Shown here piece after piece: positions 1-7,479 of a stretch of 21,610 bases of DNA. The notes under the pieces are model-generated. The model made no database searches. It was not told the DNA's origin and saw nothing but the letters and a program-made list of their open reading frames with translations. Source of the DNA: an uncultured Roseburia sp. (GTDB lineage: Bacteria > Bacillota > Clostridia > Lachnospirales > Lachnospiraceae); the NCBI GenBank assembly GCA_934307185.1, contig CAKRCJ010000007.1:1-21610 (forward strand). The letters run 5' to 3'. The translations under genes were made by a program, and so were the position numbers. How positions within the stretch are numbered: the first letter of the stretch is position 1; each line of letters starts with the position of its first letter.

Positions 1-75
1 TGTTGCCTTAGTCTCTGCAGATGTTATATCCACATCATCAAGTTCAATCGTGACATTAATGTAATCATCCGGCTT
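1..75 (-). other. open frame continuing in phase after the rlmD stop (interrupted C-terminal extension?)
   Basis: Directly after the TAA stop of the methyltransferase gene (bases 78-76) the same frame stays open for 25 codons to the window edge. It begins KPDDYINVTIELDD and continues with DVDITSAETKAT. No ATG lies in this frame; the only alternative start is a GTG without a visible Shine-Dalgarno site. The peptide has the composition of real coding sequence. From memory it resembles a C-terminal extension carried by RlmD-type proteins of related Clostridia. The stop could have arisen from a Gln codon (CAA to TAA) by one transition. The link to rlmD is inference; the rest of the frame lies outside the window. 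Confidence 0.5.
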
Positions 76-1494
76 TTATTTCAGTTGGGACAAAAGAGCA
101 ACAGTTTCCACATGTTTTGTAAAAGGAAACATATCGCAAGGCTGGCACTCAACTGCCTTATACCCATGTTTTGTGAGATATTTTAAATCCCGCGCAAGTG
201 TCTCCGGATTGCAGGAAACATAAACGATTTTTTCCGGCGAAAGCTTTACAACCGAAGATAAGAATGCTTCGTCACTTCCGGCTCTTGGCGGGTCCATAAG
301 TACAACGTCCACTTTTTCATTCTGTTCTGCCATCTCAACCATAAACTGCCCTGCGTCCGCGTTGTAAAACTGCTCATTTTTTATGTTATTGCGCTTTGCA
401 TTTATTATCGCATCTTTGACCGCATCACGGTTTAATTCGACACCAATGACTTCTTTTGCCCTGGAAGCTGCAATAAGTCCGATTGTTCCTGTTCCACAGT
501 AAGCGTCAATGACACGTTCTTTACCTGTCAGTCCGGCATATTCGATTGCTTTATTGTACAAAATCTCTGTCTGCACCGGGTTTACCTGATAAAATGATTT
601 TGGCGAAATACGGAAGGTACAACCGCAAAGCGTATCTTCAATATAACCTTTTCCATAAATCACGGACTCTTTTTCGCCGAGCACCATGCTCGTCTGCTTG
701 TCATTTACGTTAATTACAACCGTAGTGATTTCCGGGTGAAGCTTTCGCAGAGCCTTTACAAAATTATTTTTGGAAGGTAAAATCGGCGAACCAAGTACCA
801 GAACAACCATCACTTCCCCACTGTGAAATCCCCGACGGATAAGCACATGCCGAAGCAGACCGTAACCGGTATCCTCATCATAGGTTTTTATTTTAAAGGA
901 ATGTAAAAGTCCTCTGATATCCCTAATAATTGCACTGGATAATTCGTCCTCTATCTCACAATAATCAATATTAATGACCTCATGTGTTCCAGCCTTATAA
1001 ACACCGGAAATTACTCCGCCCGGCGCAGCTTTTGCATGTCCGTTTCCTGCCACGCGTCTGCCACCACCCGCATGTTTTCCTCTCCGCTCCACATCAAAAA
1101 CAGCATGTACCTTATTTCTGTAATGATATGGATTTTCCATGCCGATAATCGGAAGCACTTTGCAGAACTCTCCGACATTTTTTCTTACATATTCCTGTTT
1201 TTCACGAAGCTGTTTTTCATAAGGCATTCCCTGATAATCACAGCCCCCGCATTTTTTTGCATACGGACAGACATTTGATTTTTCTTTGCCTTTCTGTTTT
1301 TCTTTGGTCTGCCGGCTTGTCTTATCCTTCTGTTTTTCCTGTACTTCTACCGCTTTTGCTTTCCTTTCGTCAGTTTTCTCTGATTTCCAGCTATATTTTT
1401 CCTGCAATGCGCTTGCATTTTCTATCGTATTTTTCTTTACTTTTTTATCTGCCGGTCTGGCAGCACTCTTCTTTTTCTTGCCTTTCTCCTGCAT
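76..1494 (-). CDS. rlmD: RlmD/RumA-type 23S rRNA (uracil-5-)-methyltransferase, Fe-S
   Basis: SAM-dependent enzyme that methylates C5 of a uridine in 23S rRNA; cytoplasmic. Numbering here counts from an upstream ATG at 1509. The N-terminal ~75 residues are a Lys/Glu/Gln-rich low-complexity extension. They are followed by a Fe-S motif C81-x5-C87-x2-C90 (CPYAKKCGGC), the SAM motif VDAYCGTGTIGL, the DPPRAG motif, and the catalytic-Cys motif VYVSCNPETLARDL, ending in a conserved HVETVALL. The start at 1494 is preferred over the ATG at 1509, because AAAGGAG lies between the two ATGs and is well spaced for the inner one; this gives 472 aa. The TRAM domain usual in E. coli RumA is not evident. The exact target uridine (U1939 or U747) cannot be told from sequence. 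The frame continues open past the stop (see 1-75), so the product may be shortened. Confidence 0.9.
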   Translation of the reverse strand: MQEKGKKKKSAARPADKKVKKNTIENASALQEKYSWKSEKTDERKAKAVEVQEKQKDKTSRQTKEKQKGKEKSNVCPYAKKCGGCDYQGMPYEKQLREKQEYVRKNVGEFCKVLPIIGMENPYHYRNKVHAVFDVERRGKHAGGGRRVAGNGHAKAAPGGVISGVYKAGTHEVINIDYCEIEDELSSAIIRDIRGLLHSFKIKTYDEDTGYGLLRHVLIRRGFHSGEVMVVLVLGSPILPSKNNFVKALRKLHPEITTVVINVNDKQTSMVLGEKESVIYGKGYIEDTLCGCTFRISPKSFYQVNPVQTEILYNKAIEYAGLTGKERVIDAYCGTGTIGLIAASRAKEVIGVELNRDAVKDAIINAKRNNIKNEQFYNADAGQFMVEMAEQNEKVDVVLMDPPRAGSDEAFLSSVVKLSPEKIVYVSCNPETLARDLKYLTKHGYKAVECQPCDMFPFTKHVETVALLSQLK

Positions 1495-1518
1495 AACTGC
1501 TCCTTTCATCTATGCCCT

Positions 1519-1527
1519 ACTATAACA
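1519..1527 (-). promoter_or_regulatory. extended -10 promoter of rlmD
   Basis: On the minus strand TGTTATAGT is an extended -10 (TGn followed by TATAGT), about 25 nt upstream of the chosen start. No good -35 hexamer lies 16-18 nt further upstream, which fits an extended -10 promoter. Confidence 0.45.
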
Positions 1528-1554
1528 TATTTTTTCTGTTTGATATACTCAAAC

Positions 1555-1584
1555 TTGACGGTTTTCACCCGATTTTTCCGTCAA
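1555..1584. terminator. hairpin downstream of the MFS gene, weak terminator candidate
   Basis: Perfect 7-bp inverted repeat TTGACGG / CCGTCAA (1555-1561 and 1578-1584) with a 16-nt loop, in the MFS-rlmD intergenic region. On the minus strand it lacks an immediate T-run, so it is a poor intrinsic terminator by itself. It could also be a protein-binding dyad. Confidence 0.3.
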
Positions 1585-1633
1585 TATATCTGACAGCTTA
1601 AAATCAATCCAAGCAGTTTTCCAATCCTCTATA

Positions 1634-2806
1634 TTATCTGGAACTTGACAATATTTTAAAAATAACAGCCGGCATTCCCAAAAGAAGTCCTCCGATAAGC
1701 AGAAAGCACCATGAAATACCGATTTGTGTGAGGGCTGCCGAGGCAAACAATGATGCCACATCGATAAAATTTACCCCCATATTCAATACGGAAAGTGCTG
1801 CCGCGCGGTGATTTGAATGCTCTGTCTCATCTACAAACTGATTTTCCAAATCATTCAGCAGGTATTCCGGCAGGCTGATAAGCAATGGAAGAAAAACCAT
1901 AAGTAAAAGCACAACAACACGATTATTCGCACTGCCAAACAAAAGAAATGCTACTCCACCCACAGCAGAAAAAAGGCAGAACATTTTGGGCTTAAAAAAC
2001 TGCTGCAATTTTCCAAGAATTGGCTCTGCAAGCATTTGGATTGCCGAATAAATAAGAATTACCACGGACAGCCACTCCGCCGGAATTCCACAGTCTGTCA
2101 GTTTCTCCACATAAAAAAAGTTGATAAAAAGCCATGCCACACTGAATATGGATAACAGAAGCATAAAAAACAGTGCTTCTTTTTTCTTCAAAATAGAAAG
2201 AATTTCCATGCCGGAAGATTTTTCCGTTCCGCAGCTTTTTGTGCCGCAGTTTTTTGTGCTGTCCTTTTTTAAGAAAAATGAAATTCCAACCGCAATCACA
2301 TTTGAAATTACAGTCGTAATTAATAAACCTTCCAGCCCGTCTGTTTTATAAATTACAGCATAAAAAATGGTACTGATAATAAACCCTGCTGTCCCGCAGT
2401 TTTCTGCATGTGTCATTTTCAGAAGATATTCTTCTTCCTTATAAATATCATACAGGTAGGCATTTCCCGTGCCGGAAGTAAAGCACACTGCGATTCCCTC
2501 TGCTACCGCCTCCATCACAAACAACGGCAGGGATTTTTCCATAAATGCCAAAAGCAGCAACACTCTTGCGCAAAGCAAAAGTATTTGTGCAAATATTAAT
2601 GATTTTCTGTATCCGATTTTATCTGTTATAAATCCTGTTGGGATTTCTCCTAGAAAGATTATTGCAGACAATAATGCCTGTAAAAGAAAAAAAGTATGTT
2701 CTGACACACCGGCATGCGTTCTTACAAGCAATGCAACCGGTGCAAAAAAGACAAGTCCGTTAAAAAAGCAGACTCCGTCATAGCTATCAAATTTTAATTT
2801 ATTCAT
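1634..2806 (-). CDS. MFS-type transporter
   Basis: Polytopic membrane protein of 390 aa, the usual length for a 12-helix major facilitator. A motif-A-like loop between helices 2 and 3 is visible (GFITDKIGYRKS), and long hydrophobic segments run throughout. A polar central loop (residues ~180-200) is rich in Lys, Cys, Gly and Ser (TKNCGTKSCGTEKSSG) and corresponds to the cytoplasmic linker between the two halves. The start ATG is preceded by AAGGAG at 8 nt. The substrate is unknown; the compact 390-aa form is common among drug- or metabolite-efflux carriers. It has its own promoter at the end of the preceding gene and a ~200-nt leader, so it is probably transcribed separately from the five-gene operon upstream. 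Confidence 0.85.
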   Translation of the reverse strand: MNKLKFDSYDGVCFFNGLVFFAPVALLVRTHAGVSEHTFFLLQALLSAIIFLGEIPTGFITDKIGYRKSLIFAQILLLCARVLLLLAFMEKSLPLFVMEAVAEGIAVCFTSGTGNAYLYDIYKEEEYLLKMTHAENCGTAGFIISTIFYAVIYKTDGLEGLLITTVISNVIAVGISFFLKKDSTKNCGTKSCGTEKSSGMEILSILKKKEALFFMLLLSIFSVAWLFINFFYVEKLTDCGIPAEWLSVVILIYSAIQMLAEPILGKLQQFFKPKMFCLFSAVGGVAFLLFGSANNRVVVLLLMVFLPLLISLPEYLLNDLENQFVDETEHSNHRAAALSVLNMGVNFIDVASLFASAALTQIGISWCFLLIGGLLLGMPAVIFKILSSSR

Positions 2807-3016
2807 GAGTATTTCTCCTTATTCTTTTCTAATTCGTCAAATAGATAAAACTCTGGTTTTCTGTTTTTACTGTAAAAAAATATAGACTCCGCCCAGGACA
2901 TACTTTTCCCGTATGCTGCACAAAGCTGTTTTTAATCTTTACCAAAGTTTTTGAATTAGAAAAAAATTAATGTCTCATGAATTTTAATAACCTCCGAAGT
3001 ACGAAACTTTCTTATC
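2807..3016 (-). promoter_or_regulatory. long leader of the MFS gene with micro-ORF and long-range pairing
   Basis: The transcript from the promoter at 3045-3017 has a leader of about 200 nt. It contains GGAGG (2995-2991), then 12 nt later a micro-ORF ATG-AGA-CAT-TAA (2978-2967, Met-Arg-His). A T-run and TTTTCTAATTC (2963-2953) follow. The complement GAATTAGAAAA (2835-2825) lies just 5' of the gene's own SD (AAGGAG), so an 11-bp long-range helix is possible. A 5-bp hairpin CATAC/GTATG lies between. This could be an attenuation-type leader, but the pairing is AT-rich and the micro-ORF very short. Confidence 0.3.
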
Positions 3017-3045
3017 ATTCTATTCTATCTTATAAAGTTTGTCAA
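3017..3045 (-). promoter_or_regulatory. sigma-A promoter for the MFS gene
   Basis: Minus-strand TTGACA (3045-3040), 17-nt spacer, TAGAAT (3022-3017). It overlaps the last codons and stop of the MacB-ectodomain gene and points at the MFS gene. Confidence 0.65.
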
Positions 3046-3954
3046 ATATTTATATTTCGTTTTTAATTGTTTGCTTTTTAAGGTAAACAGACACGTTGCA
3101 AAACTTCCCACAAAACAAAAGGCTGCTACATTTCTTTTCCTTATCCATTCTAAATACAGACTTTCTATCTCGCTTTTTTCACTCTGGCTGCTAATTTTTT
3201 CCTGCTGCCGCAATTCTTTTATGTTCTGTTTCCAGTCTGAAAAATCTGACCATTTTCCGGGAATAAGTTCTACAAGATAATTTAGATTTTTCCTGTGTTC
3301 ATAATGTAACACCTGTCCGTTTATTCCATTTTTATTGAGAAAATCTGACGCAGTCCGTGTACTCGTTTTTGTCTTATCCGTATAAAGAAGGTTAATCCGT
3401 TCACATGCATTTTCTGTCGTCTGATTTACCCCGGACTGTATTCCATTTTCAGACTGTGTTTCATTTTCGGATACACTGTCTGTGTTAAGCTGACCAATTA
3501 AAATATTGCCCGGCTCTTTTACCACACCACGTACTGTAAAAAGTCTGTTTCCATACGAAACCTCCTGTCCTTCTACGTCACTTCCGCCAAATAGCATCAA
3601 TGCCAGCTTTTCGCCTATGATACAGCCATCCATATCCTCTGCCGGCAGATTTTTTCCCCATGGAAGAACAAGCTTTGATTGTCCGCACAGCAATATTACA
3701 GTTGTCGTTATGTTCCGGTTGTTTATATCATCTGTCACGATTTGATTTTTTTTCTCAGTCCAGCCGGTAAAAGTATCTATATTATTTTCTTCCTGTTTTA
3801 TTTCCGCAAGCATATTTTGCGAAAAACTGCCCTCCTCCGGCTGAATGGTAATAATATCATTAAAGTCTGATACCTTATTGTTATAAATGAATGCGGTCAA
3901 AAGGAAAATAAGAGCCAGCAGCCCGGATATTATGCAGGCTATTCTTTTTTTCAT
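3025..3954 (-). CDS. MacB periplasmic-core-domain-like protein lacking the FtsX transport helices
   Basis: Product of 309 aa from the ATG at 3954, chosen because AAGGAGG sits 8 nt before it; an upstream in-frame ATG lies inside the HlyD gene. An N-terminal membrane anchor (residues ~4-24) is followed by a large extracytoplasmic region. Its segment ~111-150 (CIIGEKLALMLFG, EGQEVSYGNRLFTVRGVV) matches the hallmark of the MacB_PCD ectodomain of FtsX/MacB permeases. Only one hydrophobic segment follows near the C-terminus (~275-295), then a short basic tail. A normal MacB-type permease would have three C-terminal helices and be near 400 aa. No ATPase gene is adjacent. It is the last gene of the operon, 13 nt after the HlyD stop, so it probably partners the HlyD protein outside the membrane. 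Function is inferred from fold and context only. Confidence 0.7.
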   Translation of the reverse strand: MKKRIACIISGLLALIFLLTAFIYNNKVSDFNDIITIQPEEGSFSQNMLAEIKQEENNIDTFTGWTEKKNQIVTDDINNRNITTTVILLCGQSKLVLPWGKNLPAEDMDGCIIGEKLALMLFGGSDVEGQEVSYGNRLFTVRGVVKEPGNILIGQLNTDSVSENETQSENGIQSGVNQTTENACERINLLYTDKTKTSTRTASDFLNKNGINGQVLHYEHRKNLNYLVELIPGKWSDFSDWKQNIKELRQQEKISSQSEKSEIESLYLEWIRKRNVAAFCFVGSFATCLFTLKSKQLKTKYKYLTNFIR

Positions 3955-3967
3955 GAAATACACCTCC

Positions 3968-5569
3968 TTATTCCGCCAGCCGCACAATATCTCCTGCCCC
4001 GACATTCCGGTCCGACTCTGCAATTACCTGACTGTCTGCATTTAATAAGCTGCTGCTCACCGCAGCATAACTGGTGTTTTTATCCAAAATCTCCACTTCT
4101 GCTTTTCTTGCGATATACTGTTCGCCTAAAATGCCGTTTTCCGTATCTAAAAGATAAATATATGCTTTATTATTTTCCTCATAAATTGCAGTGACCGGTA
4201 TAATATAATCAAACTGCTCCGATTTTCTTGTCACAGTCATTGCCGCACTCTCCCCAGGGGAAAAATCATCTCCAGTAAGCGAAACCGTCACTTTGACACT
4301 TTTTCCACCTTCTAATGTTTCGATGGAAGAAATGATGCACCCCTCCTCTTCTTTTCCGGTACCAGAAATATCTGCTTCGTCTGAAACTGAAAGATACTTT
4401 AAATTACTGCTGTCCACAATTGCCGTATAAAGCAGTCCGCTTTTTTCATCACTCATGACAACTGCTGCGGTATCGGTTGTTTTCTGTCCTGTTTCTGCAT
4501 ACACTTTTGTAATAATTCCACCTGCTAATGCCCTGACTTCACCATTTTTTTCTTTTAACTGCGTGAGGCTTTCCAGTTGTTTTTCATACTGCGCTATCGT
4601 AATTGCATTTATCTGCTCCGAATTGTCCGTATCCGCGGAAATATTCGCATCTTCTATTGCACGGGCTGCTGTCTTTAATGCCTCCTTCTGCGCCTGTGCA
4701 TCTGTTTCGGCTGCCTCCTGCTTTTCCTTCAATTGTGTATCACAGTTTTCACTGGCAGACTTTTTTTCGTTAAAGGTTTCCACTGCGGCATCATAGGCGG
4801 TCTGCTTTTCTTCTGCCAATGCCACCGCAGCATCATAAGCCGCCTGTAACTTTTGTACATTTTTTTCCAGTGCTTCTGTATCTTCTCCTGCATCAACTGC
4901 TGCCTGCAATGCATCTTTTTCACTCTGAAGGGACACTGACGCATTATCCTGTGCCGCTTTGGCATCATTTCGTTCCTTTTCCTTCTGACTTGCATTATCT
5001 TTTGCATCACTTAATTCTTTTTCCGCCGCAAGCTTGGTCTCGGCTGCACTTTTTAATTCCTTCTGCGCTTTTTCTTCTGCCGCCTCATTTTTTGAAATAA
5101 TATCAGCATAATCCTCTTGTGCTCTTTTTAGATTCAGCTGCTGTTTTGCAGCGGCCTGTTCTTTATTTTTTTCTGCTGACTCATTTTCTAACTCCAGCTT
5201 TTTTATTTGGCTGTTTAATTCTGAAATCTGCTCGCCAATACTTTCTATATCCAGCGTAAAAAGAAGTGCTCCGGCGTCTACATGTGCTCCCGCATGAACA
5301 TTAACCTGTGCAATAAGAAGCCCTGCCTCTGTAACCACCGCAGTCTCTCCTCCTGCCTCAATTGTTCCAGTTGCTGTTACCGTATGTGCAATCTTCCCTG
5401 AATACGATTGTTCAACAGAAACCTTCGGAACCGTAAACGATGCGGCAATTCTCGATAAAATTGTAAAAATAAACATGATAATCAATAAAATGGCAAGCCC
5501 TTTCAGCCAGAAAATCCCGGAAAACTTTTTTTCTTTCTTCACAGACTCCCCCTGTATATATTTTTCCAT
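3968..5569 (-). CDS. HlyD/MacA-type membrane-fusion (efflux adaptor) protein
   Basis: 533-aa adaptor. It has a short basic cytoplasmic tail, a transmembrane anchor at ~19-40 and a first lipoyl-like half at ~65-110 (TATGTIEAGGETAVV...AGAHVDAGALLFTLD). A very long Lys/Glu/Ala/Gln-rich alpha-helical hairpin spans ~110-345, then come the second lipoyl half (GGIITKVYAETGQ) and beta-barrel/membrane-proximal regions. The coiled-coil hairpin is long even for this family. In MacAB-type systems such proteins bridge an ABC permease and extracellular partners. Here the following gene encodes only a MacB-like ectodomain, and the preceding genes are sugar-type permeases. The start has AGGGAG 9 nt upstream; the gene begins 13 nt after the MalG stop, indicating co-transcription. 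Confidence 0.88.
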   Translation of the reverse strand: MEKYIQGESVKKEKKFSGIFWLKGLAILLIIMFIFTILSRIAASFTVPKVSVEQSYSGKIAHTVTATGTIEAGGETAVVTEAGLLIAQVNVHAGAHVDAGALLFTLDIESIGEQISELNSQIKKLELENESAEKNKEQAAAKQQLNLKRAQEDYADIISKNEAAEEKAQKELKSAAETKLAAEKELSDAKDNASQKEKERNDAKAAQDNASVSLQSEKDALQAAVDAGEDTEALEKNVQKLQAAYDAAVALAEEKQTAYDAAVETFNEKKSASENCDTQLKEKQEAAETDAQAQKEALKTAARAIEDANISADTDNSEQINAITIAQYEKQLESLTQLKEKNGEVRALAGGIITKVYAETGQKTTDTAAVVMSDEKSGLLYTAIVDSSNLKYLSVSDEADISGTGKEEEGCIISSIETLEGGKSVKVTVSLTGDDFSPGESAAMTVTRKSEQFDYIIPVTAIYEENNKAYIYLLDTENGILGEQYIARKAEVEILDKNTSYAAVSSSLLNADSQVIAESDRNVGAGDIVRLAE

Positions 5570-5582
5570 CTTGTAACTCTCC

Positions 5583-6422
5583 CTATTCTTTTACTCCTGC
5601 CATCGCAATTCCCTGCTCAAGATAATCCTGCCCCGCCAGAAATACAAACATTGCAGGAAGAATTGTCACAAAAGAAGCACAAAATGCAAAGCCTGCGTTT
5701 TGGCTTGTAATTTCCGGCAGGTAAAGGGATAGCGGCCAGAGACTTTTTGTTTTTAAAAATGTCATTGGCTGTTCTAACATGGCAAAACAATCCAGAAAAG
5801 AAAATACCAGTGCCGACAAAATTCCAGGACTTCCGAGTGGTATCCCAATGCGTAAAAAAATCTGTACTTCCCCAGCTCCGTCAATACGCGCCGCTTCCAT
5901 TATATTTTCCGGTATTCCACGAAAAAAACGGTACATGATAAATACCGAAAACGTTGAAAAAATTCCCGGCAGAATAATTGCTCCCGGCGTATCTAACAAA
6001 TTCAGACGGTTTAATACAAGATACTGTGAGAGCATTGTGACCTGGAACGGCATCATCATCACAAGAATGAACAACCGGTAAACCTCTTTCCCTCCGCGAA
6101 ACGAATACCTTGCCAGTCCCCACGCAGCCGGCATACCGAATAACAACTGTCCTGCCAAAATCGCGCCTGTATCAAGTATTGAGTTCCAGAACATCTGAAA
6201 ATATTCCGGCGAATCGAAAAGAAGCTCCACAACATTTTGCAGCGTCGGATACTGTGGTAACAAATGCCAGACAGCGAACCCTTCTTTTTCTCCGAGTGCC
6301 GGTGCGACGCACGTATAAATTTCATTATCTCCCATAAACGTTCCTGCGAAAAGAAATAATACCGGCGCCAGACAAAGCAATGCTGTTATCAACAGGACGC
6401 AGATTGCAGGTATTTTTTTCAT
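5583..6422 (-). CDS. MalG-type carbohydrate ABC transporter permease
   Basis: 279-aa inner-membrane permease with about six hydrophobic helices. It carries the EAA loop typical of binding-protein-dependent importers (EAARIDGAGEVQIFLRIGIPL), which contacts the ATPase. The start at 6422 is chosen because GAGG lies 9 nt upstream; the ATG at 6437 overlaps that SD and has none of its own. Paired with the MalF-type gene upstream and the solute-binding lipoprotein, it forms a family-1-like (CUT1) import channel. No cognate ATPase is encoded nearby, so it would need a shared MsmX/UgpC-type ATPase, as is common in Firmicutes. Confidence 0.9.
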   Translation of the reverse strand: MKKIPAICVLLITALLCLAPVLFLFAGTFMGDNEIYTCVAPALGEKEGFAVWHLLPQYPTLQNVVELLFDSPEYFQMFWNSILDTGAILAGQLLFGMPAAWGLARYSFRGGKEVYRLFILVMMMPFQVTMLSQYLVLNRLNLLDTPGAIILPGIFSTFSVFIMYRFFRGIPENIMEAARIDGAGEVQIFLRIGIPLGSPGILSALVFSFLDCFAMLEQPMTFLKTKSLWPLSLYLPEITSQNAGFAFCASFVTILPAMFVFLAGQDYLEQGIAMAGVKE

Positions 6423-6489
6423 AAAATATGTCCTCATTTCTGATAGTTAAACGCTACTATTTTGCACAAAGAAACTTAAAATTGTTCTT

Positions 6490-7461
6490 TCAGCTATCCT
6501 CCCTCTCCCAGTTTCGCTCCAGCAACAGCACAAACACTGCAATGATAACCGAAAGCAGAACAGAAGCTGCCGCTATTTTATCCATGGATAACGTCTGAAA
6601 CCAGTTATTAAACACATGCTGCAACAGATAAATATTTTCCTGTGGATAGCTGCCTGCCACCATATACACTTCCCGAAACGCTTTAAAGGAATTTAACACA
6701 GATAAAATTACAACTGTAAAAGCTACCGGACGAAGATTTGGAAGTGTGATATAAAAAAAGTTTTTCCATTTTCCTGCACCATCGACCTCTGCCGCCTCAT
6801 AAATGCTCTCCGGTATGGCAGAAAGCCCCGCCAGCCAAAGTACAATATCATATCCGAGATACTTCCAGATATAGCTGAATACAAGAATTCCAAATGCTGC
6901 ATCCGTGTTCATCCAGTCTTTTGTCTGCACTGAAAAATAGTTTAACAACTGCCCGATGCCGTTTGACTGCAAAAGCATATGGAGAACACCATTTAAAAAT
7001 CCATGATTATCGAAAAGCAACTTCCACAACACGACCACACTTGCTGCCGGAATTGCCATCGGGAACAAATAGATACTTTTTAACACGGCGGTTCCGTTCC
7101 GATAAAACTGTTCCATGGAAACATCTCTGTGTTTTTTCTTTTTCTCTGCCAGAAACAAAATCTGCTGCAACAACAATGCCAGAAAGAGCGATAAAATCAA
7201 AAGCCATGGAATACATACCATAGCAAAATGTATCGTATTTCTTGCGGCAAGCCGGAAAGCACTGTTTTTTACCACTTGAAAATAATTGTCAAATCCAACA
7301 AAGCTGTTATCCGCTGTCTGAAAAAAAGACCGGCGGACAACATCTGCAAATGGAATTAAACCAAACAGTGCTACTCCGAAAAGCTCCGGGAGCAGAAAAT
7401 ACCAGCCTGGATTTTTCTTTTTTCTGCCTTTTTGCGGCATTTTTTTCTTTTTCCCGGTCAT
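6490..7461 (-). CDS. MalF-type carbohydrate ABC transporter permease
   Basis: 323-aa permease. It has a highly basic N-terminal tail (~20 residues, Lys-rich), about six membrane helices, and the EAA loop EAAEVDGAGKWKNFFYITLP near residue 230. A polar, Lys/His-rich insert (LFLAEKKKKHRDVSMEQ, ~110-130) follows the second helix. GAGAGGG precedes the ATG by 8 nt, and the gene starts 18 nt after the SBP stop, so the two are co-transcribed. It forms the heterodimeric channel with the MalG-type protein. The substrate is not evident; no glycosidase is adjacent to hint at a sugar. Confidence 0.9.
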   Translation of the reverse strand: MTGKKKKMPQKGRKKKNPGWYFLLPELFGVALFGLIPFADVVRRSFFQTADNSFVGFDNYFQVVKNSAFRLAARNTIHFAMVCIPWLLILSLFLALLLQQILFLAEKKKKHRDVSMEQFYRNGTAVLKSIYLFPMAIPAASVVVLWKLLFDNHGFLNGVLHMLLQSNGIGQLLNYFSVQTKDWMNTDAAFGILVFSYIWKYLGYDIVLWLAGLSAIPESIYEAAEVDGAGKWKNFFYITLPNLRPVAFTVVILSVLNSFKAFREVYMVAGSYPQENIYLLQHVFNNWFQTLSMDKIAAASVLLSVIIAVFVLLLERNWEREDS

Positions 7462-7479
7462 TCTTTCTGCCCTCTCTTT

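Noticed and set aside
1549..1761. Minus-strand 70-codon frame overlapping the MFS 3' end; its last part (DNIEDWKTAWIDFKL) looks protein-like
   Set aside because: It has no SD, its start lies inside the MFS coding sequence in another frame, and the first half is a frame-shadow. The tail could be a gene remnant but is too short to support.
4729..5010. Long frames on both strands inside the HlyD coiled-coil region
   Set aside because: These are shadow frames produced by the biased Lys/Glu/Ala/Gln codons; no SD or recognisable domain.
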